A stretch of DNA of 64,000 bases from Dermanyssus gallinae (lineage: Eukaryota; Arthropoda; Arachnida; Mesostigmata; Dermanyssidae), in NCBI GenBank assembly GCA_003439945.1, contig QVRM01002117.1:62001-126000 (forward strand). The letters are read 5' to 3'. Below the pieces are notes generated by a model. The model had not been told where the DNA came from and ran no database searches. It worked only from the letters and a program-made list of their open reading frames with translations. Of this stretch, positions 54,890 to 64,000 are shown piece after piece. Position 1 is the first letter of the stretch, and each line of letters opens with the position of its first letter. The position numbers were made by a program, and so were the translations under genes.

Positions 54890-56215
54890 ATACGTATATT
54901 CATCACGGTTCTAAAAATCGAGTCAACGGAACTGCTCTATCGCATTGTTGAAGGTGATATAAGTCACACTGTCTCCCGCAAAGTTTGCACAAGCATAACG
55001 AGGAAATTTCATAGAACTTCTCTCGGATACAGATCTTCATGTTGAAGCCATGTACAGCAAATCGTGCAATTCGGTGTCTATTATCATGGTTGCAGCGCTT
55101 CCACGAACTACACGTCATTGCCTGGGTTTCATACAAAAGCGGGTCAATGTCTGCCATCTTATTCTCCCATTCAGACCTGTACTCGTTAAAACCGGCCGTT
55201 TTCGGAAAAACGGTATTTTTTGTAAATCCTCAACAAATAGCGGAGTGGACGCCAGTAAATAGACTAATCTGTTAAGACTAGTGCGGTGGACTCTTAGCGC
55301 CTTCTTTAAAAAAGCGGTCTTGATTTGTTCTAGCGCCTTAAAGTTTAACTTCGATAGATACGGCCATATTACCTGTATACCGTAAGAAGCGGTAGGCGCA
55401 ATCTTCAGGTTAAAAAGATGAACGGCAACGTCCATTGATAGTTTATGAGAGTTTCGGATACTCTAAAAGGACTGTAATCCTTTCCGAATTTGTTCATCAA
55501 TGTGCCTTGAGAAGTTCTTACCTCGAGACGAGAATATAACCCCTAGTAGGTAGGAGAAGTTCGAGACAAATTCTATAGATTTTGAATCTAACCGTAGTTC
55601 GTCGATTCCAGTCAATTACACTTCACGTCTAAACTTCATTGCCTTTGTTTTATTTATATTTATTGCCAACTGGTTTCGATAAACGTTAAGGAATAAGGAC
55701 CTGCAAGGTCGCAAGGAATTGTTGCAAATGCAAAAATCGGCTGCGATAATATAGCACCAATTCGTCTGCATACATAAGGACGTCTACCTGCGAGTGCCGA
55801 CTCTGTATCTCTTCAGGAAGGTCTCTCACCAGTACCGAAAACAGCAGGAGCTAAGATTATATACCTTGGGCAACACTCGTGATCTGTAAGATCGCCATGT
55901 GTTTAGCGGCTCCGTCATCTATAATAACTTGTCCTTCATGTAAAATGCCTTTAATGAGCTCCAATATATTCAGTGAAATCCCGCAAAAAGCCAGCTTGTC
56001 AAGTATAATCGTTCGTGCGGCCGTACCAAAGGCCGCTTTAAAGTCTACAAATACAGCAAATAGATAAGTCCCTTTAGTTCGAAGTGTCCGTTGTGTAGAA
56101 TTTAGAAGTACAGCACATGCTGTCATTGTTGACCGGCCCCTTCTGAAGCCATGTTGTTGCTCCGGCAGCTTTCTGTTAACCTCAAGAAAATGTTCTAATC
56201 GACGGATATATATAT
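54890..56215 (-). pseudogene. LINE RT and C-terminal region, active site YADE (broken)
   Basis: Minus strand, from 56215 down: HFLEVNRKLPEQQHGFRRGR and STMTACAVLL open the RT; TYLFAVFVDFKAAFGTAART carries the first catalytic Asp block; AILQITSVAQGI stands where '.SG.AQGD' is expected. Near 55770-55740 it reads QVDVLMYADELVLYYRSRF: the second Asp of YADD is Glu. A decayed thumb is followed by LSMDVAVHLFNLKIAPTASY and GIQVIWPYLSKLNFKALEQI, then LNRLVYLLASTPLFVEDLQK, and finally a Cys-rich end KLCGRQCDLYHLQQC near 54950. This domain order and the C-terminal zinc-knuckle style resemble LINEs I associate with ticks, mites and spiders. Several stops and frameshifts are present. Confidence 0.78.
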
Positions 56216-57640
56216 AAAGGTCTTCGTAGCATACGACTTACGCTATTCAACTACAATATACCAAAATATTAACGCTAATTTTAGCGATTCCGCGTAGCGT
56301 GGTTTGTACAAGAGCAATATATTCTGTTGACGCTCATTTTTGAACGTAAATTCCTCTGTAGTAGTCTATTGTATTGACGTAAAAGTGGTGACTGTAGTCA
56401 AACGCTCTTGTTTTGTTGTGTCTATAATTGGCGGCGCCGGTCAGTTTCGACACATCACATCGTAACAACTAAATTAACGTCTACTCGTTCCCGCTGGGTT
56501 TTGCTGAAAGCAAAAACAAGCTCTCATCGTCAATTGCGCCGCCTTTTCTTATTGCAATTTCTGTCCGTCGTTCAACCTTTCTCACGTTACGCGTATCCCC
56601 TTTGGCAACGCTTGTCTTCGTGTGCTCTCCACTGATTATTAATACAAACGCCAAACGGGCAGAAAATCATCTACTGTCATTAATTTGTTTATGTCGTCAG
56701 TCGGGCTAACAAACGCCAGACTGTCTCAAGTCGTACAGGCGGTCACACGACCACGTTGCATACAGGGGTATTGTATTACGTTTTCAGCGTAACTTCGGTT
56801 TGAAGATACTTGCCTATGAAAGGCTACGACAGTTCTACTAACCTCCCCCCCTCACCCTTTGATCTTGCACGCATCGCGGCAGCACCCCATGGACAGGACC
56901 AGACTATACTGTCCCAACAAGCCGCGTAATCATGTGCTCTGGTAAGGGCAGGATCCATTGTCTAATGGAATAAATAGAATAAACCACGTCGTCAACAACA
57001 ACCACGACGACGACGACAACAACAATAAGAGAAACAACAACAAGACGACATCTTAAACATTCGTTGCTTGAGGTCCTCACGATAATGCCCCAGCATGGCG
57101 GCACACCGGTGACCGTCGGCAAAAGTCGAATGGTACACGCTATCAACTTTTACTAACCGCCACATCGTCATAATGAAGTAAAATGCGTAAACGAACACAC
57201 AATGCCTCTCCCTCTATATTTCGCTCCCTTGACGCCACCCCCCGTGGCCCGTTGCTTATTAATTCATTCATTATTTGCTTACCTGTTATCTGGTCTGCAC
57301 TGTACGCCGCTTTAACAGTAGAGTAGTAATAGTAGCTTGTGTACTTTTACTCGTTTCATCGTTATTATGTACTTTGACGTTTTACTCGGTGTGTGTGTGT
57401 GTGTGGATCAGCAGTGCATGCCTCACATATGGTAGCAGACGCTTCCCGTCCCAATTTTCTCACCCTTCTCGGTGCTCCATCTTCATCAGCCCCAAGGTCC
57501 GCATGAGAAATTGGGGGCATCTACTAATGATCCTGACAATGATTATAATGACGACGATCATAATGATGCTGATGACGGACGTTATCGTAGTACAAATAGA
57601 ACTTGCAGTACTACATTAGTCGTAGCCGTAAAAATGACAG
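56216..57640. other. Stretch without a recognised gene
   Basis: Contains CGACGACGAC/AACAACAAC-type sequence near 57000-57040 and a (TG)n tract at about 57389-57405. Open frames match nothing I know. Confidence 0.45.
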
Positions 57641-57659
57641 TGACTTGTCTTCTTTGCAG

Positions 57660-57729
57660 GTCACTGGGTCGTCGGGTTACGTACCCCCAGACCGCAGTCG
57701 GTCGCCACAATGGATCTTCCTTGCGTGAC
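57660..57729 (+). CDS. Candidate small exon after a good splice acceptor (doubtful)
   Basis: AGTGACTTGTCTTCTTTGCAG ending at 57659 has a branch-point-like GTGAC, a pyrimidine tract and CAG. The frame that follows directly encodes about 22 residues (VTGSSGYVPPDRSRSPQW...) to a TGA. Two other frames are also open here. The protein is not recognised. Confidence 0.2.
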
Positions 57730-59065
57730 ATCGAAGCAAGTGTATATGTGTGTTCCCCGCTCTGACATGTCTGATGCAAGATCAAGATGAGACAATACTA
57801 AAGGTCGCCCTAAACCGCCACCAACCACCAGTGTTCCAGAGCTCCTATATATTTTTATGAAGATGCATTTTATTAACACTGTTACTTACTATTAGAGCCT
57901 ACTGCTAGAACTCCTATACCTAGATTTACACAATAAATTGTCTATGTCATCGTAAAGTGTATATATGTACATTACGTTCAGACTCATGCGATATTAAAGG
58001 CGTCGATGCAATATGTTTTGATTTTTCCGCGGCAAAGGTTATTGATTAGTACGCTAACGAACTTGCCTGTGTGGTTTGCTTTCATCAAAATGTCACCTTC
58101 TACACACATAAACACAGTTTATTTTTAGGATCAAATGTACTTATGCTTAGTATTCTTAGTAGTAGGGAACGAAAAAGAATATTCTAAATTAGAGTCACAC
58201 GTTTTTCTAACTTAATATTATATAGTAGCACGATATGCAGCACGCAAAAATCCACTGCATCGAAGCACGTTGTGCAGAAATCGAATCTCAGTTTTAGTTG
58301 ACTTAATTTGCAAATCGGGCAAAACAAGTAACACGAGCTCGCCAACACGTCCGTACAGTGTTTTTTGCATGATACATTTTTAGAAACTGCGCGCGTTTTT
58401 CCTATAAGTAACGCTTTATCTTGAATTTGGTAACCTTACTTTGTTGCTCGCGAAGAGAGCAGGTCGCGGAAATTGCAGAGCTGGGCACAGGAACTTTTAA
58501 AAATAGTATATGATCAATGGGACACAAAAAAAATTTTTTTGCTGTTGTATTTTACATTACTGGGCCTTAACTAATAACGCGATTATCTCTGTGTGATTAG
58601 CATTCAGAGTATACTACGAATCATGTAGTTTTAAATTTGAGTCAGTACTTACACGACGCAATTCTGTACGTGGCCAAATATAAAATTTCTAATTGAATAA
58701 TTCTTACCCACTGATTGCGCAATATATTTTTTTCGAGAACTGCCGCATCCATTTATATCAAAACTTACTGTTTTGCACCCCACCCGTAATAATTTGCCGT
58801 AGCATGCTTTCTAATAAATGCTGACAGAACGCATGAACATCTGAGGCTAGTCTTTATTTGAGTGAACCGCCTAGCTTTCTACTCACGGTTTTAAAACAAT
58901 TATATCACCACGTAAAAACAGTAAACAATTTTAGTGACGCATTTGGATTACCTCTGCTGCCAAAGTTTCCAACCTATTAGCGAATAATTGTGGTAACCAG
59001 AGCCTGGTTTCTCCTTTTTTTGTTAAATTCCACTTTTACACTCTGGCACCATGTATACTTAACAA
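57730..59065. other. AT-rich stretch without a recognised gene
   Basis: No motif or family resemblance seen on either strand. Confidence 0.5.
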
Positions 59066-59069
59066 CACA

Positions 59070-59096
59070 TTTATTATTATTATTATTATTATTAAA
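59070..59096. repeat. (ATT)n microsatellite, contains a minus-strand AATAAA
   Basis: About eight ATT units. On the minus strand its end reads AATAAA (plus 59070-59075), 159 bases past the stop codon of the exon at 59234, so it could serve as that gene's polyadenylation signal. Confidence 0.7.
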
Positions 59097-59233
59097 ACCT
59101 TACGTGCGTTGACCATGCCCGGTAGTGTGAACGTTGTTAACAAGTTCATGCCTTTGTCGCTAAACATGCCTTATATATCCGCTCTATTTGGTAGCTAAGT
59201 ATGCAGAAAATCAACTTAACAAAAAAATTTGCT

Positions 59234-59329
59234 TTATTTCTTAGGCTTCAATTTATTGGGCTTGGCGCCGTCGTCTTTGAAGCCTTTCTGGAACTTGGTG
59301 AATTCTGCTACTAAAGATGATTTTCCATT
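59234..59329 (-). CDS. Terminal coding exon of an unidentified host gene
   Basis: On the minus strand a possible splice acceptor (ATATATCTAG, intron end at 59330) is followed by 31 codons and a TAA: NGKSSLVAEFTKFQKGFKDD then GAKPNKLKPKK. Most third codon positions from residue 8 onward are G or C (GAC GAC GGC GCC AAG CCC...) although the DNA around it is strongly AT-rich, which argues for real coding sequence. An in-frame stop lies directly before the exon, so a splice is required. A second acceptor, TTTAGTAGCAG, would start the exon six codons later. The Lys-rich tail suggests a soluble basic C-terminus. I do not recognise the family, and no upstream exon was found. Confidence 0.5.
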   Translation of the reverse strand, partial: NGKSSLVAEFTKFQKGFKDDGAKPNKLKPKK

Positions 59330-59409
59330 CTAGATATATTACGCAACACATATTTGTGTAGTGTGTAATACATGTATCTCACAGCTCCTGCTACTCCTAA
59401 AGTTTAAAG

Positions 59410-59931
59410 CTAAATCAGACGAAGGTGCAGTAAACGGCGTCCATCGAAGCTCATCTTGGAATAGAGAACAAAACAGGGAAGACAAGACAGCAGACAAGGG
59501 CTCGATTCGGGACGACAACTGACGCAGTCGGCCATTTTGGATGGCAAGCGAGGAGGGCGGTGAGAGCAGGAGCGCTCAGGGCCTCGGGCCCTCCTTTCCC
59601 TGTGCTGAAGGAAAGAACCGTCTTGAAGCCGAAAGAGGGAAGTACATAGAGAAAGGGGATCTAGCTCAATGAGGGCAACAAGAGGAGGATGAGTAGGAAG
59701 GGCAGGAAATGGAGAAACTGGTGAAAGAGGAAAGGCCTGAACGTCGGTATCAGATGTAAACAAAGGCTGCTGAGGATCTATCCAGGAGATTGGCGACTTC
59801 TCTACCGTTAGGGTACGACCGCGGACTATCAAAGCGCACTGATGGGGCGCTGCAGTCGCTTCGGAGGAAGGTTCGGTGACGTCACAGCGAAGCCTGTCGC
59901 TCATTGGTGGCGGCTCAGGAGGGCCCACCAA
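59410..59931 (-). other. GC-rich region with a 173-codon frame, likely 5' UTR/promoter
   Basis: The frame is open but its sequence (many Pro/Ser/Leu) matches no protein. The minus strand includes CCATCCAAAATGGCCGAC (plus 59527-59544), which resembles a YY1 site of the kind found near transcription starts of housekeeping genes. It lies next to the CRE/CCAAT cluster, so promoter or first-exon DNA is more likely than coding sequence. Confidence 0.35.
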
Positions 59932-59952
59932 TCAAAGCAATACCTTGCCAAT
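59877..59952. promoter_or_regulatory. Promoter-like cluster: CRE and three CCAAT boxes
   Basis: A full palindromic cAMP-response element TGACGTCA lies at 59877-59884. CCAAT boxes lie at 59903-59907 (as ATTGG), 59928-59932 and 59948-59952, in a GC-rich stretch. CREB/ATF proteins bind the first and NF-Y the others. The direction of transcription is unclear, since these sites work both ways: it may serve a minus-strand gene, a plus-strand gene or both. Confidence 0.55.
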
Positions 59953-59959
59953 AGCGTTC

Positions 59960-61634
59960 GATTAAGTTGGCCCGTCATACGAACAACATAGGGCAACGTA
60001 GCGGGCCCGCGCCTCAATCATAATGACGCCCTAGGGTCCGCCTTCCCGGTCGGGCCGCTGTCGGAGCAACTTTCCATCCATTCGGCTGTCTAGCTTGACA
60101 GCTGTTGTTGACAATCGAGTAAATAAGTGACACTCAATTATCTGGAAGCTTTAGTTACATGATTATGTGACATTATAGTAGTTTCTAGTAGTACGGTTAT
60201 TCTTGCTGAGTTGGAATCGTTCGTTGTCACTTTTACAGTGAGTATCCGGTTTGCAACGGTAGGCAACAAAACGTCTGTCCGTGCAAATACAATCTCACTG
60301 CATAGACAATGTGGGTGAAATCTATATATATATATGTATATATATGCGTACATCTAGTCCTAATTGAATCTAGTAATACCATTGAGCTGGTGCGTTTACC
60401 ATCACCAAAGATGGACGGTCATAGCTCTATTTTGTATTCAGTATTATTTAAATTCTAAGCAATAGTAGAGCAAACTATGGAGAAAAGAAAAATATACGAA
60501 TTAAGTGTGATTACTGCAAAGTTTATATATATATATATGCCAAAAGAAGCTCAGCTGTTGTCCCTTCCTGATCAAACGCCTTGCATGTTTACAACTTGTG
60601 ACAACAGAACTTCAACACAGCATATACGTGCTTGCATTCCTTCGTTTGAATATGTATACACGACAAAAAAACACGACCACCCCATATATTCCCACTCTGC
60701 GTTGCGTCGCATACATCACAACAAACTCTTCTGCCGATATGTATACATCCAATTCAGATGTCTAAAAATATATGTTAAAAGCAAAGCGCACCTAGCTCAC
60801 TTAGGTGAACATGTTTGATATCTACAGATAGATGCGTTTGTTGGTCATCACAAGAACAGTAAATCATCGCAGATGTTCATTTAAGTGTGCGCATTAAGAG
60901 TAGTAATTACAACGTTATTCTGAAAAGAATTATTAACGATAGCCTAATTCCCAATGAAAAACGAAAGGCAAAATGTATCAAAAAAAATTGCCGCGTTAGC
61001 TAAATATCGAGGCTGATGAATCGTGCTAAGAGAATGGAGATGCTGGAGAGTGCAAAAGTTAGGATAAGCACATGCTATACGGCTAGAAAAAGGGGCAGGG
61101 TATCTAGACAAGACCTGTTTTTGCTTCGGATCGCTATGACACTCGAATCAGTGCAGCAGTGTACATACGCTTGCATACTTATGCTTGTATGACATATGTA
61201 GGATACTTACATCACATAGGTGAAAACATATATACAAGTATATACACATGTATTCTAACTTTAATGTTAATTACAATGTAAATCTACTTAATATGTCTTT
61301 TAGATATAGGATTTCGGCTTTTATAATAAATAGCTTTGTCAGCGTTTATAATAAATACTGCTCATTGCAAGAATGCGCCTACTTGAAGATATAGTATGTG
61401 CCTATAACATCAAATTTCCCATTTTTTGCTAGACTGTGCGGAAACGCCCTTGTTTGATTAATTTCGCACGAGAAATTGTGTGTCTCTCAATAACAAGATG
61501 TTTGTCTCGACTAGACCACAAGCGCCACCTAGTAGCTTTGGCCCTAACTAACCACTATAGGAGCAGGTTAAAGCATTGCCAAAGCTTTGCTGAGCTTATG
61601 AAACATCTGGCAGCGTACTTTCAGTGTGGAAATA

Positions 61635-61684
<50 letters not shown>

Positions 61685-61860
61685 CACACAACTGTATTTC
61701 ATTTAAGATTAAGAAAAAAAAATCTTTTGCATAAACGGCGGTAACGTTTTTAGCTTCATAATCAATTTTTAGAGTTTGAGTTGAGAGTCCCTTATGCGTT
61801 CTGAGCGGGGTACTTGAGAGTGGCTGCGCCTCGCCACTGTGGTATCATTAGGCGGCAGTA
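59960..61860. other. Stretch without a recognised gene
   Basis: GC-rich to about 60110, then AT-rich. Short TA tracts near 60321-60345, (TA)n at 61636-61681. A 113-codon plus frame at 60477-60818 and a 67-codon plus frame at 61436-61639 have no family resemblance. Confidence 0.45.
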
Positions 61861-61862
61861 CC

Positions 61863-61990
61863 TTTTTTTTTTTTTTTTTTTTCTGGGAGGTTTTGGGAAT
61901 GCATGATGCACATGCGCCACTAGCAGCCTGCGTGACTAGTGTGAGACTCGCAAACCCACTAAACCCGGATTCCTCCCCACCCCCCCAGGC
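61863..61990 (-). mobile_element. LINE 3' end with poly-A tail
   Basis: Minus strand: TTTAGTGGGTTTGCGAGTCT (plus 61942-61961), the tail motif shared with the elements near 5.9 kb and 45.55 kb, followed about 60 bases later by a 20-base poly-A (plus poly-T 61863-61882). The rest of the element is missing, so it is a heavily 5'-truncated insertion. Confidence 0.6.
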
Positions 61991-62039
61991 TCGATATTAC
62001 TTTGGCATTACATCGAATATAATAATACAGGCGGCAGTA

Positions 62040-62520
62040 CCTGGATTGCTTCGGATGGTAATACAAGAGACGAGTTATGGGTATATAGCCAAGACATCGA
62101 GGCCAAGGCCCAATCCACCCAGTGGTGCTTCCAAGGAGAAGGTCGAACAAAGGAATTTAGACAGATACGACACCAAGGTTCTTTTGATTGTTTTCCGACT
62201 ACAAGAAAATCATCTTCCACGAATGTTTGCCACCTGGTTCTACGGTCAGTAAGAAATACTGCGTTCGACGCTAGGTACCTAAACCATAGGCAAACATTTC
62301 TTGGATCCTTCATTACGAAAATGCAATGGCATACATAAACGACCTCCCTCTTGCTCGTCGGACCTGGCTCCGTGCGTCGTTTTGTCGTTCCCAAGAATGA
62401 AAAAAAAACATGAGAAAACAATTTCGAAATACAAATACAGTCGCATAAGAACCTAACTTGATTTAAAAAATGTGTTGAATTTTTTTCGAAGAGGGCGGCA
62501 TAAGTGCATTGCTGCAATTA
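62040..62520 (+). pseudogene. Decayed mariner transposon, copy B
   Basis: Plus strand: YIAKTSRPRPNPPSGASKEK aligns with copy A near 36110-36170, and the DNA agrees block by block (for example CATCTTCCACGAAT in both). Later comes CNGIHKRPPSCSSDLAPCVV, which keeps 'SPDLAPCDFFLFP' in altered form, and a C-terminal region ending KCVEFF, KRAA and VHCCNY. The region before the second catalytic Asp is shortened and stops are frequent. Confidence 0.7.
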
Positions 62521-62522
62521 TG

Positions 62523-63305
62523 TACAGTCCGTGGAAAAAAGCACGGCCACCCCTGTTTGCGCCACATTACGCACATTTATTATATCCAATCGTGTAAAGA
62601 CTACAGTGATACATGCTCATAGAGTAACAGCAGAAAGTTAATCGACATTTGGGTTCTCGGATTACTTTAAAACGCGAAATTTCCACATTTGACACAACTA
62701 CACCGCGAAAAAATGATACAGCCACTAGCAAGGTGCATGTCTCATCGAGTGAATTAGGCGGAATAACGACGTTTGGGCTCATGTAAAGGCTGGACAGACA
62801 CAAAGGCAGACACATCGAGAAGCAGCTATGCTTAATACTCAGTGAACTTCGCGTTAAGTCGGATGACCTCAAAAAGGAGGTTTGATATAGCGTCAAACAA
62901 GTTTCGGGTGACGTCTTATGAGAACTCGCCCCAAGCCTTCACAAGTTTTACTAGTTCGGAAGTTATTTTTCGTCAGCTCCACACATTCTTGATGATATTA
63001 ATATCAGGGGAGACTGCAGGCCAGCGTAGTACCTCAATGTGACGGTGTTTGAACCAGCTTCCGATCAGCCTGGCGGTATGAATCGGAGCGTTATCGAGTT
63101 ACGAAGTCTGGCTCTTCCATTAGCTCGGAATGCGCTGAATGTTCTTTTAATAGATCCCAATAGCGCCCCGAATTAACACGACCGTCTAAAAACACAATCG
63201 ACGCATTTGTATTATTTCCGACAGCCTAGATCACCACCGAACCGCCACCTGAGTGAGGTTTTGACAAAATTCGTTCTTCTTTGCGCACATCGTGGAAATA
63301 ATCAC
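62523..63305 (-). mobile_element. Tc1-like transposon fragment, second copy
   Basis: Begins TACAGTCCGTGGAAAAAAGC and follows the 52734 copy base by base with many changes (shared: GCACATTTATTATA, TACAGTGATACATGCT, TCTCGGATTACTTT, ACCTCAATGTGACG, ATTAACACGACCGTCTAAAA). It covers the 3' half of the transposase on the minus strand and stops near 63305, where LINE sequence starts. The N-terminal half and the other terminal repeat are missing. Confidence 0.75.
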
Positions 63306-63309
63306 CCCG

Positions 63310-63650
63310 CATGACATAAGGGGTTCCCGCAGTCCTTGATTTTGATGTATATCCATGTATCTTGCCGCATCCTTTAGATCAACGTATTCGTCGGACAGCT
63401 AAGCTTCAAAGAGCCGCATTTTTTTTCTCGGTGAGTAGGCTCGTCTCACGCTTCTGAGCGGCGAGTGTTAGGCCGGCATTCCTCATCCACCTATTGATAT
63501 CCGCCAGCGCAATATTGGCGTATGTCTTCAGCTCCATCTTGGTGCTGGCTCGTACGTAAGTACAAATAGCCTGATACTAAAACTGCGCTCCTTCAGAAAT
63601 GGCCCCGGAGACCGTACTTTTGAGACTATCTCTATCCAATTGTGGCAGAA
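63310..63650 (-). pseudogene. LINE reverse transcriptase fragment (R1-like)
   Basis: Minus strand: MELKTYANIALADINRWMRN then AGLTLAAQKRETSLLTEKKN near 63540-63425. This matches the block after the YADD box in R1-type RTs ('ALA.I..W....GL.LA..KTE..L...R'). A second frame reads LSDEYVDLKDAARYMDIH, where 'YLG' is expected. The YADD region itself, which should lie near 63600-63560, is not recognisable. Confidence 0.55.
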
Positions 63651-64000
63651 CGTATCCGCCTAAAAATCACCGGACCCAAATACTTCCTTCACAGGCAGTG
63701 CGCGTGTACAGAACCATCCCAAGATATTCAAGCGCATAATGATAAAAATAAAAAATATTTCCAAACGCTAGGTCTAGATTTTGCTTCATAAAAACCGAAA
63801 GAATAATCTAAATTTACGCCTGGAAGGGCAACCGGTAGAACTGGGTAATCTAAAAACACATACTTATAATTAAGTTCATAGGCGTAATCTTAGGTGAGGA
63901 ACACAAGAGCAACGCATGTGTGCCAAGCAGTAAACAAAGTTGCCAAAGACATAAAAAAGCTGCGAAAATTCTCGCGCATACTAGAGGAGCACCAGATTCT
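63651..64000. other. Stretch without a recognised gene
   Basis: Possibly the upstream continuation of the LINE fragment, but I cannot align it with confidence. Confidence 0.35.

Noticed and set aside
59410..59931. A 173-codon gene on the minus strand
   Set aside because: No family resemblance; lies beside a promoter-like cluster and contains a YY1-like site, so read as 5' UTR or promoter.
1..64000. A CRISPR array, operon, phage or bacterial defence system
   Set aside because: No evenly spaced repeats with unique spacers, no packed ORFs and no ribosome-binding pattern; everything points to animal nuclear DNA.

Overview
The window reads as nuclear DNA from an animal with a repeat-rich genome. 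There are no closely packed ORFs or operons. Instead there are dozens of (TA)n, (TTG)n, (CAG)n and (GA)n microsatellites, LINE (non-LTR) retrotransposon remains, Tc1/mariner transposons, tRNA-derived SINE heads, and splice-site-like and polyA-signal-like motifs. The LINE and transposase types (R1-like LINE, a CR1/jockey-like LINE, a LINE with YLDD in the RT, DD34D mariner, DD37D-like and DD34E Tc1) fit an arthropod. A chelicerate such as a mite or tick is my best guess from LINE protein style, but this is inference only.

Layout. 0-1 kb: decayed mariner. 1-5.8 kb: AT-rich DNA with microsatellites and one GC-richer island near 4.3-4.8 kb. 5.8-9.1 kb: R1-like LINE on the minus strand with endonuclease, RT and C-terminal regions, broken by stops and frameshifts. 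9.36-10.17 kb: two pieces of a different LINE in the wrong order. 10.8-12.2 kb: DD37D-like transposon (minus). 12.2-15.6 kb: microsatellites and a compound-microsatellite inverted repeat. 15.66-17.84 kb: tRNA-derived SINE units, one split by a young 5'-truncated LINE whose 514-residue reading frame is still open. 18.87-20.2 kb: another SINE head abutting a YLDD-type LINE. 20-35 kb: mostly low-complexity DNA with no recognised gene. 35.18-35.57 kb: a possible terminal exon. 35.65-36.66 kb: mariner. 39-40.5 kb: two strong hairpins. 45.5-46.8 kb: LINE fragment. 49-50.2 kb: an old ~745-bp-spaced duplication. 52.73-53.99 kb: Tc1-like transposon sitting inside a (TA)n tract. 54.9-56.2 kb: LINE with an altered RT active site. 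59.07-59.95 kb: the best host-gene evidence, a short GC3-rich minus-strand terminal exon, with a CRE/CCAAT cluster about 0.6 kb away. 61.86-64 kb: LINE 3' end, mariner, Tc1 and LINE RT fragments side by side.

I found no complete host gene, no rRNA, no functional tRNA, no CRISPR array and no bacterial-type operon. The genes present are almost all mobile-element genes, and nearly all are broken. I did not find a convincing new biological system. The most interesting items are the nested LINE-in-SINE structure, the Tc1 insertion inside a microsatellite, three unexplained hairpins, the old tandem duplication at 49-50 kb, and the small exon plus promoter-like cluster near 59-60 kb.
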